A DNA stretch of 5,365 nt from Pseudomonadota bacterium. Lineage in GTDB: Bacteria > Pseudomonadota > Alphaproteobacteria > Rhizobiales > Xanthobacteraceae. The notes beneath the pieces are model-generated. The model ran no database searches and was not told where the DNA came from. It saw only the letters and a program-made list of their open reading frames with translations. Of the stretch, positions 1 through 5,365 are shown piece after piece. Position 1 is the first letter of the stretch. Every line of letters begins with the position of its first letter. Location of the stretch: positions 1-5,365 of the forward strand of contig JAEWBL010000217.1 in the NCBI GenBank assembly GCA_023391175.1. The letters are read 5' to 3'. The position numbers and the translations under genes are program-made.

Positions 1-738
1 GGGGATGGCGATGCCCCGGCCAATGCCGGTGACATGCCCGGTGAGCGGCGCGCCATAGGCCATCAGCGCGACCTTCGCCTTGTCACCCATGTGGATGCCG
101 GAGAGGACCGTTTCCTCGAAATAGCCGTCCACCCAAAAGCTGTCGCTGTCCACCACGGAGAGCGCGCGCTGGCCGCTGATGCCGTAGTCACCCACCTGGG
201 TGAGCAGGTTCGTCACATAGCCGTTCACCGGCGAGACGATGCGCGTGCGGCTGAGATTCAGCTTCGCCTGGTCGCGGTCGGCGAGGGCCTGCTGATAGGC
301 CGCCACCGCCATGTCCGCCGAGGCCGCGAAGCTCTCCTTTTCCTCCTGCGAGGCGGCGATGGCGCTCAGCTTCGTCCGCCGCTCGGCTTCCGCCTTCTTG
401 TTCTCCAGATCGGCCTTTGCGCGGGCCACGGTGGCCTCGGCGTTGGCGAGGGCGATCTGGTAGTCAGAGGGCTCGATGACCATCAGCAGGTCGCCCTTAT
501 GGACGAACTGATCGGCCTTAACAGGCAGTTCCACGATGCGCCCCGAGATCTGCGGCGCGACGGTGACCACATAGGCCCGCACGGTGCCGTCGCGGGTCCA
601 GGGCGTGGTCATGTAGGCCTCCCACATGCGCCATCCGAGGGCGCCTGCAACGCCCACGACGGCGAGTGTCGCTAGCACCCGCGCGAGGCGGGGCAGAAGG
701 GAAGCGCGCTTCCCGGCGGGCATTTCGATGGCGGTCAT
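1..738 (-). CDS. HlyD-family membrane fusion (periplasmic adaptor) protein, AaeA/EmrA-like, 3' end outside window
   Basis: The protein should link an inner-membrane exporter to an outer-membrane channel across the periplasm. The reading frame is open for 246 codons from the ATG at 738 to the window edge. Residues 1-16 are basic and cytoplasmic, and about 17-37 form one membrane anchor (VLATLAVVGVAGALGW). Residues 47-92 contain the first lipoyl-like half, with WTRDGTVRAYVVTVAPQISG and the GDLLMVIEPSDY motif. Residues 93-165 are an Ala/Glu/Lys-rich coiled-coil hairpin. From 166 the second lipoyl half follows (RTRIVSPVNGYV, then VGDYGISGQ) and leads into the beta-barrel (FWVDGYFEET). AaeA-type adaptors are about 300 residues, so perhaps 50-70 C-terminal residues are missing to the left. 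The start overlaps the stop of the DUF1656 gene as ATGA, and GGGAG lies 7 nt upstream. The substrate is probably an aromatic acid by analogy with AaeAB, which is inference. Confidence 0.93.
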   Translation of the reverse strand, partial: MTAIEMPAGKRASLLPRLARVLATLAVVGVAGALGWRMWEAYMTTPWTRDGTVRAYVVTVAPQISGRIVELPVKADQFVHKGDLLMVIEPSDYQIALANAEATVARAKADLENKKAEAERRTKLSAIAASQEEKESFAASADMAVAAYQQALADRDQAKLNLSRTRIVSPVNGYVTNLLTQVGDYGISGQRALSVVDSDSFWVDGYFEETVLSGIHMGDKAKVALMAYGAPLTGHVTGIGRGIAIP

Positions 739-941
739 GAACCGGCTCCCATGGTCAGCACGGTGAGGGACAGCACGATCACGTAGATCGCGAGGTTGAA
801 GAGGGCCGGGTGCCACACCGCCCGCGACAGGCCGATGCGGTTGCCGAGCAGGGTGAGCGGCATGGTGATGACCCATGCCACCGCCATCATCGCCACGAAG
901 GGCGAAACCAGCACGCCGAGGAGATCGAGTTCCGAGAACAT
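735..941 (-). CDS. DUF1656 family small membrane protein (AaeX-like)
   Basis: This is a 68-residue hydrophobic protein with two predicted membrane segments, about residues 8-32 (LGVLVSPFVAMMAVAWVITM) and 47-64 (LFNLAIYVIVLSLTVLTM). They are separated by a short basic loop ending in the typical VWHPALFN stretch. The opening FSELDLLGV and the length match DUF1656 proteins, which are nearly always encoded beside FUSC and HlyD exporter genes; E. coli AaeX is the best-known example. Their molecular role is not established, and a pump accessory role is inferred from context. I chose the ATG at 941 because it gives the family's N-terminus. An in-frame ATG at 1016 would add a non-hydrophobic extension lying inside the FUSC gene. 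AAGGA lies 12 nt upstream of the ATG, rather far. The gene starts 23 nt after the FUSC stop, and its TGA overlaps the ATG of the HlyD gene by 4 nt. Confidence 0.9.
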   Translation of the reverse strand: MFSELDLLGVLVSPFVAMMAVAWVITMPLTLLGNRIGLSRAVWHPALFNLAIYVIVLSLTVLTMGAGS

Positions 942-964
942 GGGGCGGCCCCGTCCTTGATGAT

Positions 965-3004
965 CTAGCCGAGGTGGGTGCGCCGACGGCCCGTTGCCTG
1001 CAAAAGGTCCGAGCACGCAACGAGCGCGTCCGTGATGATGGCGACCTGCACACGCGCCGGAACGCAGGCCGGGGCCTCTGTGGCCGGCGGCGCTGGCCGC
1101 TCAGCCAGCACGCGCTCCAGGTCGCCGAAGGTGATGCGCGCCGCGCTCGGGCACCCGGCCGCAAGCTCCGCACCGGCGCGGGTGAAAAGCCGGGACTCGA
1201 CTTCGCCCGCCACCGCGTCGCGCAGGGCGATCAGGGCGCGCCCCAAGGCGAACAGCCGCACCAAAGCCGCCGCCTGCTCATCCGTCGCCTGGGGCGGCAG
1301 GTCTTCGACACGGCGCGTCATCACCGCCGTCCAGCGCGCGCCGTCACGGGGCTCGGGCTCCGCCGCGAGCCTGCGCAGGTCGCGGACCGAGAGCGCAAGG
1401 AGCCGCCGCGCCTGCACCTCTGGCGACAGGCCCGGGATGACGATGAAGAAGAGAAGTCCGATGATATTGCCCAGGATGATCGTCAGCGCGATGTTGAAGA
1501 ATGAAGACGCATCATAGGAAATCGGATTGCCGACCCCGAGCAGGGGAAGGCAATTGACGGACATGGCCAGGAACACCGGCGTGTGCCAGCCACCCGCCTG
1601 CATGAAGCCGACCGGCACCATGACGAGCGCCAGCATCCCCGCGAGCTGCGGAAAGGTTGAGATGGCGGGCATCACACCGAAATAGAGCACGCCGCCGATG
1701 ACCGTCATGAGTATGGAGCCGATGGTGAAGTCCGCGGCGAGCACGCGCGCCTGAGCGCCGGCCGGAGCGAAGATCAGGGCGGCGATCGCGACGAAGGCGA
1801 TGGCCAGCTGGCCGTTCGGCCAGGCGGTGACGATGGCGAACCCAGCCGCCGCAGCGACCGCCGCGAAAACGCGAAAGCCGCTCAGAAGGGGCGGAAGCGG
1901 ATCGCCGATCACCACCGCCCACGCCGGAGACGTCCGGCGCGGGGCGCCCGCGCCCATGAGCAGGGCGACGCTCACGGCGATCGCTTCCAGGCAAAGGACG
2001 ACGTCGCGGGTCGCGTCCGTCAGGATGCTTGCCCTGGTGTCGCTCTCGGGGACGGCCTTGAGGGCCAGAAGCGCCTCTGCGCACGCTTCGCGGAGGCGTG
2101 CCGGGTTTCGCCGGAGATCCGCCGGGTCCAGATGCGACAGCACCATGTCGAGGCGAGAGCGAACCTCGTCCGCCCCTCGGCGGGCCGCGTCGTGCTCCAG
2201 CGCGATCGTCTGCCAGCCGATCACCGCAGTCATGAGGCGCGCGCCGGCCTCGCGCAGATGGCCGCTTCTCGACCGCAGGTAAGGGAAATCCGCCATTGCG
2301 GCGTCCGCTGCAGCCTGAAGCTGACCCAGTTTCTGCACGATGACCCGAGGGCCGACGCGCGGTTCGTGCCGATCCTCAGGCAGGGCGAGCGTTGCGCGGA
2401 ACCCCTGGACCAGCTGGCGGGAGAGATCTTCGAGAAGAACCGCAAACGCCCGGCGCGCGGTGCCGAAGTCGGTGAGACCGACGACGAAGAGGGTCGATCC
2501 AATGCCGATGCCGATTTCGCTGACCCGGACCAGGGAGAGGAAGAAGGCCGACGTCGGATCGTTGATCGTGTCCGCGAAGATCACCGCTGCGGTAAAGCCG
2601 GCCAGCGCAGCCGCGTAGGACGCGAAATTCCGGAGCACGACGACGGCGACGCCACACAGGCCGCACCAGGCGGCGAGGCCGAAGGCGAGGCCGTAGCGGT
2701 TCTGCGCAAGGAGGCCCAGCATGGTGACCATGGCCAGGGCGCCGACGATGGTCCCGATGATCCGCCAGCGCCCCTTCTGAAGCGATGTGCCGAGGTTCGG
2801 CTGGCAGACAATGGCGGCGGTGGTCGCCGCCCAGAAGGAATTCTGAAGCTCCAGAGCATAGGTGATGTAGAGCGCAAGACAAACCGACGCGGCGAGTCGC
2901 AGCCCGAACACCAGCCGGGGCGTGGAGGCGCGAGCGAGCGCACGCAGGTCTGCGAAGAGCGCCGCCGCTTGGGTGTCGAGACTGTCGTGGGAGAGGGAGC
3001 TCAT
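965..3004 (-). CDS. FUSC family inner-membrane efflux transporter (AaeB-like)
   Basis: This is a large inner-membrane exporter of the fusaric acid resistance / aromatic acid exporter group, 679 residues from the ATG at 3004, in line with AaeB-type proteins. It has the family's duplicated layout. A first membrane block spans about residues 28-180 and carries the conserved QPNLGTSLQKGRWRIIGT motif near 68-85. A soluble, charged region spans about 185-335. A second membrane block spans about 335-524 (AWAVVIGDPLPPLLSGFR, then PISYDASSFFNIALTIILGN), and a soluble tail of about 155 residues follows. It should work with the DUF1656 and HlyD proteins encoded just downstream. The start is uncertain. 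An in-frame ATG at 3052 would add 16 residues but has no Shine-Dalgarno-like sequence and lies only about 10 nt past the likely transcription start. The ATG at 3004 has a weak GGCAGGCG upstream. The substrate is unknown; aromatic acids are the family precedent. Confidence 0.93.
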   Translation of the reverse strand: MSSLSHDSLDTQAAALFADLRALARASTPRLVFGLRLAASVCLALYITYALELQNSFWAATTAAIVCQPNLGTSLQKGRWRIIGTIVGALAMVTMLGLLAQNRYGLAFGLAAWCGLCGVAVVVLRNFASYAAALAGFTAAVIFADTINDPTSAFFLSLVRVSEIGIGIGSTLFVVGLTDFGTARRAFAVLLEDLSRQLVQGFRATLALPEDRHEPRVGPRVIVQKLGQLQAAADAAMADFPYLRSRSGHLREAGARLMTAVIGWQTIALEHDAARRGADEVRSRLDMVLSHLDPADLRRNPARLREACAEALLALKAVPESDTRASILTDATRDVVLCLEAIAVSVALLMGAGAPRRTSPAWAVVIGDPLPPLLSGFRVFAAVAAAAGFAIVTAWPNGQLAIAFVAIAALIFAPAGAQARVLAADFTIGSILMTVIGGVLYFGVMPAISTFPQLAGMLALVMVPVGFMQAGGWHTPVFLAMSVNCLPLLGVGNPISYDASSFFNIALTIILGNIIGLLFFIVIPGLSPEVQARRLLALSVRDLRRLAAEPEPRDGARWTAVMTRRVEDLPPQATDEQAAALVRLFALGRALIALRDAVAGEVESRLFTRAGAELAAGCPSAARITFGDLERVLAERPAPPATEAPACVPARVQVAIITDALVACSDLLQATGRRRTHLG

Positions 3005-3060
3005 CGCTGTCGCGCCTGCCGAGCCGAGAGGGGCTGTGTTCAGCATAGGCATGGGCAGGA

Positions 3061-3084
3061 CGCGGAAAATTATACGCGCGGAAA
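3061..3084 (-). promoter_or_regulatory. Candidate promoter -10 box flanked by 8-bp direct repeats, upstream of the FUSC gene
   Basis: On the minus strand a perfect TATAAT (3074 down to 3069) stands in an otherwise very GC-rich junction between the monooxygenase stop and the FUSC start. Two copies of TTTCCGCG, at 3084-3077 and 3068-3061, sit on either side of it with a 16-bp period, so a bound protein would cover the -10 box. No good -35 hexamer is seen at 16-18 bp (AGGTAG lies at 17 bp). The element could be activator-dependent, or an AT-rich coincidence. If it is active, transcription would begin near 3062. Confidence 0.4.
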
Positions 3085-3116
3085 CCGGGACCTACCTTCG
3101 TTTGCCCCAGTCCACC

Positions 3117-4232
3117 TTAATCCAGCGAACGCCCCAGCCGCTGGCCGTATTGGACGATGGCGGCGCCCACCGGCAGGCGGGCAGCGGCGTAGGCGGCGAG
3201 GGCGGCGTCCACGTCCGGCGTCGCGGCGAGCGCGTCGCGGAGCGCGAAAGCATCGCCAGCGGCTTTCGCCACGCCCATGGCGGTGTGCGGGCGGGCGACG
3301 AATGCCGCATCGCCCATCAGCGCGATCCTGCCCGCCACCATCTGCGGCGGCGCGTAGTCGAAGATGGCGTGGAGGAAAGGGCGGGGCTCCGCCGCCACCA
3401 TGGCGGAGAACGATGGCGGCAGCAGGCGCGCGGCATCGGCCTTCATCGCGTCGGCGACCTCAGGCCGCACGCGGCCCGGCGCGAGGGAGAAGGGGCGGCG
3501 CGCGCCGTCCACGTCGGTCAGCACGCCGTCGAGTTCCGCCGGCGTGTAGCGCCGGTACCAGACCCAGTTGTAGCGCCGCCGGCCGGGGGCGGTGGAGCCG
3601 TCCGGGCCGGGCACGAGATAGCCAAGGATGTGCGACCCGGGCATCTCGTAGAAGGCGAAGCGATCGAACAGCTGTTCGGCCGCCGCCTCGGGCACCTCGG
3701 CCTCTGGAATGAGCCCGCGCCAGGTGGCGTAGCCCACGTAGGTGGGCCGCGACTTCGGGCCGTTGACGGCGCTGCGCAGGGTCGAGCCTACCCCGTCTGC
3801 GCCGATCACGAGATCCGCCCGCTCCTCCCGGCCATCCGCATAGGTCACGCGGGCGCCGCCCGGCTCCTGTGCCACGGAAACGGCCGGCCGGTCGATGTGG
3901 TAGCGGGCGTCCGGCAGGAGTTGGCGGAAGGTACGGAACAGCACGTCCCAGGAGAGCTGGGTCTGGGGTGTGCGCTGGCGGTGGATGATGGCGCCGGCCC
4001 GGTCGAGATAGATGCGCTCATGGGCCGTCACGCCCACATACGCGAGGTGCTCCACGCCGATTTCGCGCAGGATGTCGAACACCTCGCGCTGGGCGACGAG
4101 GCCGGCGCCGCGCCCCTCGAGGCCATGCACCGAGCGTTCGCTCACGTGCACGTCGAAGCCGGCGCGGTGGAGCAGCACGGCGGCGAACAGGCCACCGACG
4201 GAGCCGCCGACGATGAGGATGCGCGGCGCCAT
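3117..4232 (-). CDS. FAD-dependent monooxygenase, 2,6-dihydroxypyridine hydroxylase-like (group A aromatic hydroxylase fold)
   Basis: This 371-residue flavoprotein is expected to hydroxylate a small aromatic or heteroaromatic substrate using O2 and NAD(P)H, in the cytoplasm. The N-terminal dinucleotide fold reads ILIVGGSVGGLFAA (residues 5-18) with the acidic ribose-binding E32. A Ser replaces the third position of GxGxxG, as in the 2,6-dihydroxypyridine 3-hydroxylase subgroup. RGAGL follows at 41-45. The DG motif is at D146-G147 (LVIGADGVGSTLR). The second FAD motif is at G307-D308, within GRIALMGDAAFVARPHTAMG, whose ARPHTAMG is also typical of that subgroup. The NWVWYRRY segment in the middle domain fits the same group. 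Length is close to the family norm of about 370-400. AGGAGA lies 8 nt before the ATG, and the gene starts 18 nt after the SDR stop, so the two are probably cotranscribed. The true substrate is unknown; pyridine-type specificity should not be assumed. Confidence 0.88.
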   Translation of the reverse strand: MAPRILIVGGSVGGLFAAVLLHRAGFDVHVSERSVHGLEGRGAGLVAQREVFDILREIGVEHLAYVGVTAHERIYLDRAGAIIHRQRTPQTQLSWDVLFRTFRQLLPDARYHIDRPAVSVAQEPGGARVTYADGREERADLVIGADGVGSTLRSAVNGPKSRPTYVGYATWRGLIPEAEVPEAAAEQLFDRFAFYEMPGSHILGYLVPGPDGSTAPGRRRYNWVWYRRYTPAELDGVLTDVDGARRPFSLAPGRVRPEVADAMKADAARLLPPSFSAMVAAEPRPFLHAIFDYAPPQMVAGRIALMGDAAFVARPHTAMGVAKAAGDAFALRDALAATPDVDAALAAYAAARLPVGAAIVQYGQRLGRSLD

Positions 4233-4240
4233 GGCCAGTC

Positions 4241-4246
4241 TCTCCT
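4241..4246 (-). promoter_or_regulatory. Ribosome binding site of the monooxygenase gene
   Basis: AGGAGA on the minus strand, 8 nt before the ATG at 4232, sits inside the 18-nt gap after the SDR stop codon. It fixes the monooxygenase start and shows the second gene has its own strong initiation site despite the tight spacing. Confidence 0.75.
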
Positions 4247-4250
4247 GAGG

Positions 4251-5027
4251 TCAGACAATGAAATCGATGACGCCGCCATCGACGCGCAGGGCGGCGCCGG
4301 TGGTGGCGGAGGCGAGCGGCGAGGCGATGTAGACCGCCATGTTGGCCACCTCCTCCACGCTCGCCGGCCGCTGGATGATGGAACTCGGCCGGTGCGCCAT
4401 AACGAAGTCCGCGCCGGCCTGCTCCAGCGTCTTTCCGGCCGCCACCTCATCCTGCAGCATGGCCGCGACGCCCTCCGAGAGGGTGGGGCCGGGCAGGATG
4501 GAATTCACCGTCACGCCCGTGCCCGCCATGCGCTTGGCGAGGCCGCGCGCGAGGGAGACGTCGGCCGTCTTGCTGACGCCGTAATGGATCATGTCCGCCG
4601 GGATGTTGAAGGCGGATTCCGAGCCGAGGAACAGCATGCGCCCCCAGCCGCGCGCCGCCATGCCCGGCAGATAGGCGCGGGCGAGGCGCACGCCCGACAT
4701 GACGTTTACCGCCCAGTGGCGGTCCCACACGTCGTCGTCGGTCTCGAAGAAGTCGGACGGCTGGAAGATGCCGAGATTGTTGACGACGATGTCGAACGCC
4801 GGCTCCGCCGCCACCAGCGCGGCGGCGCCTTCGGCGGTGCCGAGGTCGATGGCCCGGCCCCGCGTGGTGCCGCCGATGCGCGCCACGGCCTCGGCCACCT
4901 TCGCCTCGGATCGCCCGTTGACGACCACCGCCGCGCCGGCCAGCGAAAGCCCTCTGGCGATGGCAAAGCCGATGCCTTCGCTCGACCCCGTGACGAGGGC
5001 GGTCTTGCCGGAAAGATCGATGATCAT
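4251..5027 (-). CDS. Short-chain dehydrogenase/reductase (SDR), classical type, Rossmann-fold oxidoreductase
   Basis: This is a 258-residue classical SDR, the usual length, expected to catalyse NAD(P)-dependent oxidation or reduction of an alcohol or carbonyl in the cytoplasm. The cofactor motif is TGSSEGIG (residues 13-20). NGR at 37-39 puts an Arg just after the second strand, which in this family tends to favour NADP(H). D61 is the adenine-ring contact position. The NNAG motif appears as NNLG at 83-86. The catalytic set is complete: N108, S136, Y149 and K153 (YGVSK), followed by PGPT at 179-182 and the C-terminal RVDGG. The start at 5027 is preferred because AGGAGA lies 5 nt upstream and translation opens directly with the canonical IDLSGKTALVTG. 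An in-frame ATG at 5081 would add 18 residues without family support. It appears to be the first gene of the minus-strand run. The substrate is not predictable from sequence. Confidence 0.93.
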   Translation of the reverse strand: MIIDLSGKTALVTGSSEGIGFAIARGLSLAGAAVVVNGRSEAKVAEAVARIGGTTRGRAIDLGTAEGAAALVAAEPAFDIVVNNLGIFQPSDFFETDDDVWDRHWAVNVMSGVRLARAYLPGMAARGWGRMLFLGSESAFNIPADMIHYGVSKTADVSLARGLAKRMAGTGVTVNSILPGPTLSEGVAAMLQDEVAAGKTLEQAGADFVMAHRPSSIIQRPASVEEVANMAVYIASPLASATTGAALRVDGGVIDFIV

Positions 5028-5032
5028 GGCCG

Positions 5033-5038
5033 TCTCCT
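5033..5038 (-). promoter_or_regulatory. Ribosome binding site deciding the SDR start
   Basis: AGGAGA on the minus strand, 5 nt before the ATG at 5027, selects this start over the upstream in-frame ATG at 5081. Confidence 0.75.
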
Positions 5039-5241
5039 GTGGGTGCGCGATCAAGCGGGCGCGCGTCGTCATCATCCGCACCCTTCGGGGGCAAGATGTG
5101 GCGGGCCCGGCGCTTCATCTTCCGGAAATGCACGCGCGGCGCGCCGGACAAACGGAAGTATGAGGCGGCCAAGCCTATGGCCGATTTCGCCCGGCGCGGA
5201 CCCTCGACACTCTCGCAGCCGACATTGGACATCCGCGACGC

Positions 5242-5247
5242 AGAGGG
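5242..5247 (+). promoter_or_regulatory. Ribosome binding site of the peroxiredoxin gene
   Basis: AGAGGG lies 8 nt before the ATG at 5256 on the plus strand and supports that start. Confidence 0.55.
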
Positions 5248-5255
5248 ATGAGGCC

Positions 5256-5365
5256 ATGGCCGATCCGCACGACGCTTCCGCACCCGCCCTGCTCCAGCCG
5301 GGGCAGGCCGCGCCCGACTTCACCTTGCCGGCGACGCCGGACCAGATGCTCTCCCTCTCGGACCT
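5256..5365 (+). CDS. Peroxiredoxin (AhpC/TSA-type redoxin), N-terminal part only
   Basis: Only the first 36 codons are present before the window ends. After a polar leader (MADPHDASAPALLQ) comes PGQAAPDFTLPATPDQ, then LSLSDL. This is the opening beta-strand pattern of AhpC/TSA peroxiredoxins and related thioredoxin-fold proteins (APDFTL, then the SLSDL that precedes RGK in family members). Such enzymes reduce hydrogen peroxide and organic hydroperoxides through a peroxidatic cysteine, which lies beyond the window and cannot be checked. AGAGGG lies 8 nt before the ATG. An ATG at 5248 is in another frame. The gene is divergent from the SDR operon. It may be unrelated, or it may handle peroxide leaked by uncoupled flavin monooxygenase turnover; that link is speculation. 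Confidence 0.8.
   Translation, partial: MADPHDASAPALLQPGQAAPDFTLPATPDQMLSLSD

Larger units (their letters stand above)
5028..5255. other. Divergent intergenic region between the SDR and peroxiredoxin genes
   Basis: This 228-bp stretch must hold the promoters of both the leftward SDR operon and the rightward peroxiredoxin gene. No convincing -35/-10 pair was found on either strand. It contains an 8-bp palindrome TTCCGGAA at 5120-5127 and a GGCGCGCC palindrome at 5138-5145, both of which could be chance at this base composition. Open frames crossing it lack family features. Confidence 0.6.

Noticed and set aside
34..675. Plus-strand open frame of 213 codons opposite the HlyD gene
   Set aside because: The minus-strand frame carries clear HlyD motifs over the same bases. 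The plus-strand translation is His/Arg/Gly-rich and family-less.
942..1016. 25-residue N-terminal extension of the DUF1656 protein from the ATG at 1016
   Set aside because: It would lie inside the 3' end of the FUSC gene and does not resemble the family, whose proteins start at the MFSELDLLG position.
2132..3712. Long plus-strand open frame (526 codons) opposite the FUSC and monooxygenase genes
   Set aside because: It crosses two well-supported genes and their junction, its translation is Arg/Gly/Pro-rich with no recognisable domain, and long antisense frames are expected at this GC content.
5028..5081. 18-residue N-terminal extension of the SDR from the ATG at 5081
   Set aside because: The AGGAGA site and the canonical SDR N-terminus both point to the ATG at 5027.
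5081..5090. CCCTTCGGGG mini-hairpin in the divergent intergenic region
   Set aside because: The stem is only 3 bp and does not extend on either side, with no T-run following. It is too small to call a terminator or a regulatory RNA.
5138..5145. GGCGCGCC palindrome
   Set aside because: An 8-bp GC-only palindrome is unremarkable at this base composition, and no second copy or flanking symmetry was noticed.
4447..5283. Minus-strand frame of 278 codons overlapping the SDR gene in another frame
   Set aside because: Most of it is an out-of-frame, Arg-rich reading of the SDR gene. The part in the intergenic region shows no domain or good ribosome site.

Overview
This is a GC-rich window (roughly two thirds G+C by eye). 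It looks like a bacterial chromosome of alphaproteobacterial type, possibly Hyphomicrobiales. That placement is an impression from base composition, gene style and the order of the efflux genes; no marker gene in the window proves it. No RNA gene, insertion sequence, integrase, CRISPR array or attachment site was seen. Coding density is high, and the only sizeable non-coding stretch is 228 bp at 5028-5255.

Five genes lie on the minus strand, transcribed from right to left. The first is a classical short-chain dehydrogenase/reductase (4251-5027). It is followed 18 nt later by an FAD-dependent aromatic-ring-hydroxylase-like monooxygenase of the 2,6-dihydroxypyridine hydroxylase type (3117-4232). 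After a junction of 64-112 nt come three export genes: a FUSC-family inner-membrane transporter of the AaeB type (965-3004 or -3052), a 68-residue DUF1656/AaeX-like membrane protein (735-941), and an HlyD-family membrane fusion protein of the AaeA/EmrA type. The last begins at 738 and runs off the left edge. The final two genes overlap by ATGA, as in tight translational coupling.

On the right, a divergent plus-strand gene starts at 5256. It encodes the N-terminus of an AhpC/TSA-type peroxiredoxin and is cut by the window end.

Taken together, the minus-strand genes suggest an oxidise-and-export module. A reductase and a flavin hydroxylase would modify a small, probably aromatic or heteroaromatic compound, and an AaeAB-like tripartite pump would expel an aromatic acid or related product. 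The substrate cannot be read from the sequence. The junction between monooxygenase and pump holds a perfect TATAAT bracketed by two copies of an 8-bp direct repeat, so the pump genes may also have their own regulated promoter. Every gene belongs to a known family. The combination is worth a second look, but nothing here is clearly a new type of system.
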